Assembly: GCA_003649845.1 (NCBI GenBank)
Contig: QMTB01000012.1
Coordinates: forward strand, 1 to 16,918
DNA: 16,918 nucleotides
Direction of reading: 5' to 3'
Origin: Thermoplasmata archaeon
GTDB lineage: Archaea; Thermoplasmatota; E2; DHVEG-1
Numbering within the stretch: the first letter of the stretch is position 1; every line of letters begins with the position of its first letter. This document shows positions 7,199-14,018 of this stretch, piece by piece. The notes below the pieces were generated by a model, which was given only the letters and a program-made list of their open reading frames with translations, was not told the DNA's origin and searched no databases. The position numbers and the translations under genes were made by a program.

Positions 7199-7582
7199 TT
7201 ATTTAATTCTAAACTCCGCTTCCTTCTCTTTAAGCATAACCTTATATTTAGATGGAAGATGTTTAACGGCATTATGTAACTCCGCCTTCTTTTTGATAAA
7301 CTCTGATCTCTTATTAGTTTCAAGTTCCTTTAGAATAAAATTTTTGTTTTTAATATAACTATATAGATACCATACACCTGTTATTAGAATAAAGAAACCT
7401 ATTATCAATAGATATAAACTCCATGGAATGAAATCCCTTGGTATATGTAGAACACCTTCTGCTATATCTGGTAGTATCACACCTAGTAAGCCTGGTATAA
7501 ACACTATTAATCCCACTATAGTAGTAACTATACTCAGTGGAAATATATATTCCCTAAAGACTGCGGATATATTTATATTCAT
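7199..7582 (-). CDS. Two-helix membrane protein of unknown function
   Basis: I do not recognise this 127-residue protein. Two hydrophobic helices (about 13-37 and 51-75) are joined by a short loop with LPDIAEGVLHIPRDF. A strongly charged, probably helical C-terminal tail (77-127, rich in Lys and Glu) should lie in the cytoplasm. The ATG has GGTGA ten nucleotides upstream. It sits 20 nt after proS and 16 nt before trmJ on the same strand, so it is almost certainly co-transcribed with two tRNA-related genes, although nothing in its sequence points to translation. Confidence 0.8.
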   Translation of the reverse strand: MNINISAVFREYIFPLSIVTTIVGLIVFIPGLLGVILPDIAEGVLHIPRDFIPWSLYLLIIGFFILITGVWYLYSYIKNKNFILKELETNKRSEFIKKKAELHNAVKHLPSKYKVMLKEKEAEFRIK

Positions 7583-7602
7583 ATCTTTTCTTCACCTTCC
7601 TT

Positions 7603-9027
7603 TTAATATGTTTTTGCATATCTCAGCCATGTAGTAGCAGGTTTGCCACATATTGGACAAACCATGTTTTCAACAGAGGGTTTCTCCTCTACTGGTTCAC
7701 CTAAAGTGCTTTTATCTAGTATCTCTTCTATCTCTAAAGCACAGTTATCTACTCCACACCATGGTAGCATGATTATACCTGATTTATTTTTCGCTTCTTC
7801 AATAGTTGAAACCTTATTTATGTTATATTGAAGTAGATTTAAAGCATTATCATATAGGCGTTTAGATAAACCTTGGAATTCCTCTTCGATTTTCATAGGA
7901 ATACTATCTATCTTAACAGGCTTCTTCTCACCTGTATCCCTTGGAACCAATATAACCTGGTTTTCCTCTATATCTCTAGGACCTATCTCTATCCTCAATG
8001 GCACTCCTTTAAGCTCCCAGTCATAGTATTTTGATCCAGGTGTAATATCTCTATCATCAAGATGCACCCTTATCTCTCTCTGTTTAAGATCTTCAAACAC
8101 CTTTTTAGAGAATTCTAAAACCTGTTCTTCTTTTCCTTTAAATATTATTGGAACTATTACAACTTGTATAGGTGCAACTGATGGTGGAATAATAAGACCT
8201 CTATTATCACCATGTATACCTATTATGGCTCCTAGTATTCGTTCGCTCATACCATAAGTTGTTTGATGACAATATCTATGAGTTCCATCTTCCGCTTCAT
8301 ATTTTATCTCATAGGGTTTAGAAAAATTATCTCTATATTGATGGATAGATCCAAGTTGCAGGGTTTTAAGAGAGGGCATTAAAACATCGATACTTATCGT
8401 ATAGAATGCACCTGCGAATTTATCCCACTCTGGACGTTTATGAAATAGAAACGGTAGAGATAACTCATAGAAGAATCTAGATGCCATCTCCTTATCCTCC
8501 TTAATTTGTCTCTCTGCATCTTCAAAATCGCTATGGCAAGTATGTGCTTCAAAGAAATGTATCTCTCTAACTCTTATAAAAGCCCTAGTTTGTTTTGTTT
8601 CATATCTAAATGTATTTACAATTTGAAAAACCTTTAAAGGTAGATCAGCGTGGGATCTAATCCATAATGAGAATATAGGATACATAGCTGTTTCAGATGT
8701 AGGTCTAAGTAGCCATCTCTCTTCAAGTTCTGTATGACCTGCATGGGTAATCCAATAAACCTCGCCGCCGAAACCCTCTATATGTTCAGCTTCTTTATTA
8801 AAAAGAGATTCAGGTATCAACAATGGAAAATAAACCTCTTGATGCCTTGTAAACTCCATTTCTCTTCTTATTAAAGCATCAACATAGCTCATTAGCTTCC
8901 AGCCATAGGGTCTCCAAACATTCATACCTTTTATAGGATAACGTTTATCACATAGATCTGCAAGTTCTACAATCTCATTATACCATTCGTTGAAATCCTC
9001 ATCTTTCTTATACCTAGTCTCTGGCAT
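7603..9027 (-). CDS. proS: Prolyl-tRNA synthetase, archaeal/eukaryotic type
   Basis: ProRS charges tRNA-Pro with proline. The 474 residues show class II features: motif 1 region around WRPYGWKLMSYVDALIR (38-54), motif 2 FRYETKQTRAFIRVREIHFFEAHT (140-163), motif 3 GMSERILGAIIGIHGDNRG (259-277), then the anticodon-binding domain (about 285-385) and the C-terminal zinc domain with C424, C429, C457 and C460. The protein ends in Tyr, typical of this ProRS class, and there is no bacterial-type editing insertion. The length is normal. The ATG at 9027 has an AGGTTGAG-like site upstream. It lies 60 nt downstream of eL40 and heads a run with the membrane protein and trmJ. Confidence 0.97.
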   Translation of the reverse strand: MPETRYKKDEDFNEWYNEIVELADLCDKRYPIKGMNVWRPYGWKLMSYVDALIRREMEFTRHQEVYFPLLIPESLFNKEAEHIEGFGGEVYWITHAGHTELEERWLLRPTSETAMYPIFSLWIRSHADLPLKVFQIVNTFRYETKQTRAFIRVREIHFFEAHTCHSDFEDAERQIKEDKEMASRFFYELSLPFLFHKRPEWDKFAGAFYTISIDVLMPSLKTLQLGSIHQYRDNFSKPYEIKYEAEDGTHRYCHQTTYGMSERILGAIIGIHGDNRGLIIPPSVAPIQVVIVPIIFKGKEEQVLEFSKKVFEDLKQREIRVHLDDRDITPGSKYYDWELKGVPLRIEIGPRDIEENQVILVPRDTGEKKPVKIDSIPMKIEEEFQGLSKRLYDNALNLLQYNINKVSTIEEAKNKSGIIMLPWCGVDNCALEIEEILDKSTLGEPVEEKPSVENMVCPICGKPATTWLRYAKTY

Positions 9028-9063
9028 CCAAGCTCAACCTGCACAGGGAAGAGAAAACATACT

Positions 9064-9073
9064 CTTAAATTTT
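9064..9073 (-). promoter_or_regulatory. Possible TATA box of proS in an AT-rich hairpin-like stretch
   Basis: On the minus strand AAAATTTAAG lies about 37-46 nt before the proS ATG. Just upstream TTTTTTGAAAAAA could also act as a weak terminator after eL40. Read-through from eL40 is equally possible. Confidence 0.4.
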
Positions 9074-9087
9074 TTCAAAAAATATTT

Positions 9088-9237
9088 TTATACTCCACGT
9101 CCCTCTTTCGCTTTCATTCTAAGTTCTCTAGATCTACATCGTCTGCAGCGTGTAGCTCTAATAGCATTTAATGCACCGCATTTCATACAGACTTTCTTAT
9201 GGAGTAATCGCATCTCTGCTTCTGGAAATCGAGCCAT
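9088..9237 (-). CDS. rpl40e: Large-subunit ribosomal protein eL40
   Basis: A 49-residue, very basic protein beginning MARFPEAEMRLLHKKVC, with a four-cysteine zinc site at C17, C20, C31 and C34 and a basic C-terminus ending EGRGV. This is the pattern of archaeal L40e, which binds 23S rRNA in the large subunit. In eukaryotes the homologue is fused to ubiquitin; here it stands alone as in archaea. The ATG at 9237 is preceded by GGGTGA eight nucleotides upstream and by a TATA box at 9274-9283. It is the likely first gene of the translation-related run that continues into proS. Confidence 0.95.
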   Translation of the reverse strand: MARFPEAEMRLLHKKVCMKCGALNAIRATRCRRCRSRELRMKAKEGRGV

Positions 9238-9273
9238 TATTATTTCACCCTTATAACGCCGTATCTATATCCA

Positions 9274-9283
9274 GTATTTAAAC
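9274..9283 (-). promoter_or_regulatory. TATA box of the eL40 gene
   Basis: GTTTAAATAC on the minus strand, about 37 nt before the ATG, with GGGTGA (9245-9250) as ribosome site. The spacing gives a leader of roughly 12-15 nt. Confidence 0.6.
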
Positions 9284-9357
9284 TATACCTTGAAGTTACA
9301 TGAAAATATAGAAATATTCTTAACCCAGCATCTACTTTCCAGTGAAAGGTGCATGTG

Positions 9358-10152
9358 ATGAAGGGGAGGACTAAATGCCCTCGTTGCGCTACAGAGTTTA
9401 TCGTAGAAGCAGAAGAAGGAAGAGATTCTATTGAAACAATCTGCCCTAAATGCGGTCATAAGTTTACTATTAAAATACCCGATGAAGATTTCACCTGGGA
9501 GGAACATGGAGAACCTAGGAAAACCATTCTACCTTCTACAAGACCTATGACCGATAGACCTATTATTGTCTCCTTCATATTGATAATTGTTACCATTATA
9601 TGTTTAATTGGAGCCGTATTACCAGCATTTTTTATTGAAACTCCTATAGCACCTTTATCTGCAGCAGGTGTAAAAGGTTCTATATTAATCTATGTAGTAG
9701 ATGAATCAGGGATACCACAGTCAAACATCACTGTTTCAATATCCAATTATATAAATAAGACCAATGGTAAAGGAGAATCTATAATAAGAGATGTACCATT
9801 AGGCCTTCAAACAGTAGAAGTTGAAGGATATAATAAAACTATTCGAAGAGAATTGTTTATACCTCCCTTCATCCAAACATCTTGTAATATATCTTTATCT
9901 GATCCAACATATACCAGTGAGAATCTAGTATGGTGCCAAACTATACTCATTATACTAGGTGTAATACCATTATTTGGTGCATATGCAGCTATGAAGCGGA
10001 GGTATCTAGATTTAGTAATATTCAGTGGAATTATAGCTATACTCTCCATAGGTTTCTTCATGATAAATATAGCTTTAGGGATAATAGCAATTATAATCCT
10101 ACTACTATCAAAAGAAGAGTTTGAAGATGGAAAAAAGGGTAAACGTTTCTAA
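9358..10152 (+). CDS. Zinc-ribbon membrane protein with an extracellular beta-sandwich-like domain
   Basis: I choose the ATG at 9358 over the in-frame GTG at 9349 because AAAGGTG (9345-9351) sits six nucleotides before it; this gives 264 residues. In order: an N-terminal zinc ribbon with C7/C10 and C29/C32, a linker, one membrane helix (about 70-93), a domain of about 100 residues with the strand and turn pattern of a carboxypeptidase-regulatory or PEGA-like beta sandwich (GSILIYVVDESG...SNITVSI...GLQTVEVEGY), and three C-terminal helices (about 194-212, 216-233, 235-250) ending SKEEFEDGKK. Four N-glycosylation sequons (N123, N133, N159, N177) all lie in the middle domain, which supports an extracellular position. 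The terminal three-helix segment resembles the end of the 145-aa protein at 11265-11702. Function is unknown. Confidence 0.8.
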   Translation: MKGRTKCPRCATEFIVEAEEGRDSIETICPKCGHKFTIKIPDEDFTWEEHGEPRKTILPSTRPMTDRPIIVSFILIIVTIICLIGAVLPAFFIETPIAPLSAAGVKGSILIYVVDESGIPQSNITVSISNYINKTNGKGESIIRDVPLGLQTVEVEGYNKTIRRELFIPPFIQTSCNISLSDPTYTSENLVWCQTILIILGVIPLFGAYAAMKRRYLDLVIFSGIIAILSIGFFMINIALGIIAIIILLLSKEEFEDGKKGKRF

Positions 10153-10669
10153 GATGATCTCACTGTTATTCATACTACTGCTATTATGGGTTATACTACA
10201 ATTCTTAGCACCATATATGTTTCCACCTAACACTATTCAAAATCTATCTGGTCTACCTGGAGTAGAGGATAACGCTGTTTTGATTAGAAATATGTCATAT
10301 CCATGGAATATAGTATATAGTATAGGAGATAGACTTTGTCATCAAAGATCAGATAGATCATTCTTTCTAAATGAAAATCAAATGCCCTTCTGTGCAAGAT
10401 GCACAGGTATATGGCTGGGTCTAGCTATTGGATTGGGAGTAAGTATGAGGTATATGTTTGGATTATCTGAGAGATTAATTTTATTTATAGTTATAGGTAT
10501 ACTACCTTTAGCTATCGATGGATTATTTCAATTATTTGGTTTATGGGAGAGTAATAATATTCTTAGAGTAACAACAGGTGTACTAGCAGGTTTCACAACA
10601 GGTATAGCAATAGCTGTAATAGTAGATGAGATTAGAGAAACCCAGTTTTTTCAAAAGTTTTTTAAGTAA
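10127..10669 (+). CDS. DUF2085 family membrane protein
   Basis: 180 residues from the ATG at 10127; an in-frame TTG lies six nucleotides earlier. The DUF2085 signature is clear: GDRLCHQRSDRSFFL (67-81), then MPFCARCTGIWLG (86-98) with C89 and C92, then IDGLFQLFGLWESNN (130-144) and TGVLAG. Residue C71 followed by H72, together with the CxxC, suggests a metal or redox site. Helices lie near 11-30, 94-110, 116-135 and 147-167. The family's function is not established. The gene overlaps the end of the preceding zinc-ribbon protein gene by 26 nt, so translation is likely coupled. Confidence 0.88.
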   Translation: MEKRVNVSKMISLLFILLLLWVILQFLAPYMFPPNTIQNLSGLPGVEDNAVLIRNMSYPWNIVYSIGDRLCHQRSDRSFFLNENQMPFCARCTGIWLGLAIGLGVSMRYMFGLSERLILFIVIGILPLAIDGLFQLFGLWESNNILRVTTGVLAGFTTGIAIAVIVDEIRETQFFQKFFK

Positions 10670-10683
10670 AAAACTAGTTTTTT
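10668..10683 (+). terminator. Perfect palindrome with a T run after the DUF2085 gene
   Basis: AAAAAACTAGTTTTTT is a perfect 16-bp palindrome overlapping the stop codon of the DUF2085 gene. The six-T run fits archaeal T-rich termination. It could also only be AT-rich spacer. Confidence 0.4.
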
Positions 10684-10711
10684 CAAGGGAAATAATGAGG
10701 AGAGATGGAAA

Positions 10712-11218
10712 ATGGCAGATTTTGGAAGAGGTATAAAAGCAGGTGTAGTAGCGGGGATTATCTATGGTATCATCATAGGTATACTTGAGATAATATTGAT
10801 GGCTGGAATGTGGAATACTATAGCAGCAGGATACAGTGGTTTAACACCTGGTATAGAATTATCTCTAGCTATACTAGCTCCAAGCGCATTTATCGGAGCC
10901 ATAGTAGGAGGTATAATAGGCGGTATAATCTTTGGTTTAATATATGCAGCTATATATAACTCTCTACCTGGCTCTAGCAGCGTAGCAAAAGGTATAGTTC
11001 TTGCTATAATATTCTGGTTGATATTCTCTATTGGAATTGGATTTACAACCGTTGCGATTTTTGGAATGACATACTATATACTCAATAGTGTTATAATAGG
11101 ATTTATCGGTTCACTTATCTGGGGATTCCTATTAGGTAGATTCTGGGATAAATATGGTAGTAAACAACCAGCAGCGCAACCAATAGCAGAACAATCTACT
11201 GAGGAGAAAATAGAATAA
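10712..11218 (+). CDS. Glycine-rich four-helix membrane protein of unknown function
   Basis: 168 residues, with helices at about 9-32, 48-80 (a long GGIIGGII segment), 92-116 and 120-142, and a polar, acidic cytoplasmic-looking tail. Small-residue repeats (GxxxG type) run through the helices, as in glycine-zipper membrane proteins. I cannot assign a family with confidence. The ATG at 10712 has GGAG about 11 nt upstream. An ATG seven nucleotides earlier is out of frame. It follows the DUF2085 gene by 42 nt with a T-rich palindrome between, so co-transcription is uncertain. It converges on the 145-aa membrane protein gene, separated by a pyrimidine-rich stretch that may terminate transcription. 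Confidence 0.75.
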   Translation: MADFGRGIKAGVVAGIIYGIIIGILEIILMAGMWNTIAAGYSGLTPGIELSLAILAPSAFIGAIVGGIIGGIIFGLIYAAIYNSLPGSSSVAKGIVLAIIFWLIFSIGIGFTTVAIFGMTYYILNSVIIGFIGSLIWGFLLGRFWDKYGSKQPAAQPIAEQSTEEKIE

Positions 11219-11264
11219 AAGATATCCTCTCTCTTTTCTTTTAATCTTCCAAAATTTTATTTTC

Positions 11265-11702
11265 TTATTTGAACTCTTCTTTTGAAAGTGCAATAAGAAT
11301 TAAACCTATAAGCGATAGTATACTTGATATAAATATTGGACCTATTATGAATAAACCTAGAACTCCACCTAATATAGCTACAGCCCATTTTCTACGTGTA
11401 ACAGAAAATATTCCACCTATAATTGGGAATATAGCTAGTATAATAGCAATTGTAGCACAAATATTTATGATAGATTCTATTTGTTGCATAGAAAGGTTAA
11501 CACCTTGTTGTTGGAACATAGTTGGATCTATTATCGTCGAGAAGTCAACTAGAGAAACAGAGAGCCACGTAAGTATGCTGAGAATACCGGCTATAATCAA
11601 AAATATACCTGCTATAAGGGGTTTACTAGAGGTTTTACTCTCCATAGGAGTTTTACTCTCTATTAGAATTTCCTCATTAGATTTTTCTTCCATCTCATCC
11701 AT
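11265..11702 (-). CDS. Four-helix membrane protein ending in SKEEF
   Basis: 145 residues: an acidic N-terminus (1-26), then helices at about 28-48, 80-99, 106-120 and 124-139, and the C-terminus LSKEEFK. A charged RRK at 103-105 separates helices 2 and 3. Small archaeal membrane proteins of this layout exist, but I know no function. Its last 55 residues align without gaps with the end of the zinc-ribbon membrane protein at 9358-10152, suggesting a shared three-helix module. The ATG at 11702 is close behind an AT-rich TATA-like element with no ribosome site. An overlapping frame on the plus strand is a shadow. Confidence 0.72.
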   Translation of the reverse strand: MDEMEEKSNEEILIESKTPMESKTSSKPLIAGIFLIIAGILSILTWLSVSLVDFSTIIDPTMFQQQGVNLSMQQIESIINICATIAIILAIFPIIGGIFSVTRRKWAVAILGGVLGLFIIGPIFISSILSLIGLILIALSKEEFK

Positions 11703-11749
11703 TTTTATATTAGGAAATAAAACTTGATTAAAAATAGTTTATGGTTTTT

Positions 11750-12403
11750 TTATCGTTGTTTCCTTTTCACTCTCCTTCTACTTTTAACTTGAAGGAGTAC
11801 CTTCTTGAGGAATTTTTTGGATGCATACCAGTATATAATTAAACCATAGAATATGAGAACCACTTGTAGGTATTCTAGATTTAGTATTGTAGTTAGGAAA
11901 AACCAGATGGTTATAGGTAGATGAAATAGTATAACTATAGAGAAGTATCTAGGTAGACGACTCTGATAGATTCCATAGCCAAGGAGTATACCTGTTGCAC
12001 CATGAAATAGTATTATACCTATAGAACCTATAAAGAGAAATAATAAAGTTAAATCCAATTTTACATTTATAAGTAGAAGCGAGAAGGGCATAAACATTGA
12101 ACCAAAACCTAGACCGATAGCTAAACCATATAATGTTGTCTCCTGTTTCTCTTGAAGAGAACTTATATTTAAAACAATTGTCTTTAAAATCTGTTCGAGA
12201 AGTGGAAATAAAAGTATAACTATTAAACCTGCTGATACTGTTAGATATTCTATTATAGATGCTATGAAACCTATTATTAAACCTATAACTAATAGTATGA
12301 AAACAGTTTTCTCTTTGTAGTATCCTTCCCATCCTTTTAAACCTATATATAATACTATGAGAGCTGGGATTAAACCTAGGAATATACCTGCAGGTGGAAG
12401 CAT
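11750..12403 (-). CDS. PrsW-like polytopic membrane protein, catalytic motifs altered
   Basis: 217 residues with about seven or eight membrane helices and a very basic C-terminal tail (RRRVKRKQR). The motif order resembles PrsW/CPBP-type intramembrane proteases: FPLLEQILK (66-74) where PrsW has EExxK, LYGLAIGLGFG (91-101) where PrsW has a glycine-rich helix followed by a glutamate, FHGATGILLGYG (133-144) with a motif-3 histidine H134, and a further histidine H161. The second Glu of motif 1 is Gln71, and the motif-2 Glu is missing (GFGSMFM), so it may be inactive or have another role. The resemblance is by eye and moderate. It diverges from the HD-domain gene with an 80-bp shared promoter region. 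Confidence 0.6.
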   Translation of the reverse strand: MLPPAGIFLGLIPALIVLYIGLKGWEGYYKEKTVFILLVIGLIIGFIASIIEYLTVSAGLIVILLFPLLEQILKTIVLNISSLQEKQETTLYGLAIGLGFGSMFMPFSLLLINVKLDLTLLFLFIGSIGIILFHGATGILLGYGIYQSRLPRYFSIVILFHLPITIWFFLTTILNLEYLQVVLIFYGLIIYWYASKKFLKKVLLQVKSRRRVKRKQR

Positions 12404-12428
12404 ATAGGAAGATTGGAAGGAAAATGTA

Positions 12429-12459
12429 GATATAAATGTATGGTGAGAGAAATTTTAAG
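12429..12459. promoter_or_regulatory. Divergent promoters of the PrsW-like and HD-domain genes
   Basis: CATTTATATC on the minus strand (plus 12429-12438) ends 26 nt before the PrsW-like ATG. AAATTTTAAG (12450-12459, plus) ends 24 nt before the HD-domain ATG. Both spacings predict leaderless or near-leaderless mRNAs. Confidence 0.45.
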
Positions 12460-12483
12460 GAATAGAAAACATATCTCAGGTAT

Positions 12484-13086
12484 ATGAATGCTCCTCAATA
12501 TATAGATAAAGTCATGGAGAAGGTTAAAAATATATTTGAAAATTCTATAGATCAATCTGTTGCTCATAGATGGAAACATGCATATAGAGTTATGAGGAGG
12601 GCAACTATTCTAGCGGAGCAATTAGATGAAGAAGTTGATTTAGAGATACTGCAGATTTCTGCTTTATTACATGATATCGATCAACCTTTCAATAGAAAAG
12701 AGGAACACGTCAAGAGGAGTATTATAAAAGCAGAGGAGATACTAGAAGAGATTGGTTATCCAAAAGATAGAATATTAAAGGTATTAGATATAATAAAACA
12801 ACATTCATCTGAAGGTAAAATCGATATCTCTACAAGAGAGGCTAAGATACTATTTGATGCTGATAAACTAGATGGAGTAGGAGCTATTGGAATTGCAAGG
12901 GTTTTCTCACTATGTGGTCAAAATGGACTTACGCCGGATGAAGCAATAGAATGGTATAGGAAGAAGATAGAGAAAGCTTCGCCTTTCCTGCAAACCTCTA
13001 TAGGTAGAAGAATCGCTGAAGAAAAACTTAGATATGTCAGAGAATTCTTTGAAAAATATTATGATGAAGATAAAAATATTATTTAG
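12484..13086 (+). CDS. HD-domain phosphohydrolase
   Basis: This 200-residue soluble protein has the metal ligands of an HD domain in order: H32 in AHRWKHAYRV, H63-D64 in ALLHDID, and D127 in LFDADKLDGVGAIGIAR, with H75 and H107 as possible extra ligands. The DADKLD-GAIGIAR segment is typical of uncharacterised HD hydrolases acting on nucleotides or phosphate esters; the substrate cannot be read. The gene is full length and starts at an ATG just after AGGT. Its stop overlaps that of the convergent radical SAM gene by 4 bp, so no room remains for a conventional terminator between them. Confidence 0.9.
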   Translation: MNAPQYIDKVMEKVKNIFENSIDQSVAHRWKHAYRVMRRATILAEQLDEEVDLEILQISALLHDIDQPFNRKEEHVKRSIIKAEEILEEIGYPKDRILKVLDIIKQHSSEGKIDISTREAKILFDADKLDGVGAIGIARVFSLCGQNGLTPDEAIEWYRKKIEKASPFLQTSIGRRIAEEKLRYVREFFEKYYDEDKNII

Positions 13087-14018
13087 ATGTAGTGTAATGG
13101 AAATGTATAACTGTTTTGAAGAGATTCCTTGGAATTAAGATACCTATTTATATATTGTCCACAGTTGCTACCTATATAATTCTCCATGATCTCACCTATA
13201 CTTAGTATAACCTCATATCCCACCTCTCTAAGATGATTAACTATATCATATTCTCTTTCATCTGATGAAATATGAGAGGTTATATTATTTTTATATGCTG
13301 AATATGTAGGGTTAACAGGTGTAATCTTTATCAAGAATATATCTGGATTAAAGTATTCTAATAGTATCTCTGGTTCCACTGGCATATCTTCAGCGAGAGC
13401 GAAATTTAATGTTATCTTCCTTCCATCTTCATCAAAAAACTGTTTACCATATTCTGCTATTTCTTTGAAACTCCATTTTCTAATAGGTATCAACCAGTTT
13501 CTTTTCTCTACATCTGTTGTATGAATAGAGAATTGTAGTTGAAATCTAGTTGGATATAGATTTTTTTTAACTTTAAGTAGTTTTTCAAAAAAATTTTTAC
13601 AACCAATAGGAGCAACTGTAGATAGAGATGGTAGTAAACCAGGTGCATCATATAACTCTGGTAACTCTTCTAAAATATCTATAACAGCAGGGTTAAAAGA
13701 TGGTTCACCCATTCTCGCAAATTGTATCTTAAATTTTTTAACAGGCACACTATTATCAGGAAATCTATTATTTATCAGATAGTTTATCTGCCAGAGTATC
13801 TCGTTTTTATCTAAAACTCCTTTATACCATCCTCCTGCATCACAGAATTTACATCCTATAGGGCAACCATATAGAGTAGATATCATTAAAACCCATTTCT
13901 CCTCTCTAGATAGAGGAGGTTGAATAGATTCTACAAACTCGATTAATCTACCGTTATCAGATTTAGCGATATAAACAACTGCTATATCTTCATCTCCTGT
14001 TTTTGCAATAACTCTCAT
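13083..14018 (-). CDS. RlmN/Cfr-like radical SAM protein
   Basis: 311 residues. The radical SAM cluster motif is GCPIGCKFCDA with C52, C56 and C59. Landmarks of the RlmN family follow in order: ARMGEPSFN (101-109, the MGEP S-adenosylmethionine site), SLSTVAPIG (131-139), LQFSIHTTDVEKRNWLIPI (161-179), NFALAEDMP, LIKITPVNP, and a C-terminal SNCGQY (285-289) matching the ACGQL motif whose cysteine is methylated in RlmN. The residue aligning with RlmN C118 appears to be Met45 (VLMISTLYGC). RlmN methylates adenine in 23S rRNA and some tRNAs; whether this homologue does so is unknown. It is the last gene of a three-gene operon and overlaps the flavoprotein gene by 4 nt. The N-terminal RNA-binding domain of RlmN is short or absent. 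Confidence 0.88.
   Translation of the reverse strand: MRVIAKTGDEDIAVVYIAKSDNGRLIEFVESIQPPLSREEKWVLMISTLYGCPIGCKFCDAGGWYKGVLDKNEILWQINYLINNRFPDNSVPVKKFKIQFARMGEPSFNPAVIDILEELPELYDAPGLLPSLSTVAPIGCKNFFEKLLKVKKNLYPTRFQLQFSIHTTDVEKRNWLIPIRKWSFKEIAEYGKQFFDEDGRKITLNFALAEDMPVEPEILLEYFNPDIFLIKITPVNPTYSAYKNNITSHISSDEREYDIVNHLREVGYEVILSIGEIMENYIGSNCGQYINRYLNSKESLQNSYTFPLHYI

Noticed and set aside
10641..10711. Strong intrinsic terminator between the DUF2085 and glycine-rich membrane genes
   Set aside because: The palindrome is only A/T-rich with no GC stem, so it is listed only as a weak T-run terminator candidate.
11269..11727. 152-residue plus-strand frame opposite the 145-aa membrane protein
   Set aside because: It is the complement of hydrophobic coding sequence. 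The minus-strand product has regular membrane helices and a module shared with a neighbour; the plus frame has no such features.
11949..12332. 127-residue minus-strand frame inside the PrsW-like gene
   Set aside because: It is out of frame with the polytopic protein, rich in Ser, Tyr, Asn and Arg as shadow frames are, and has no start signal.
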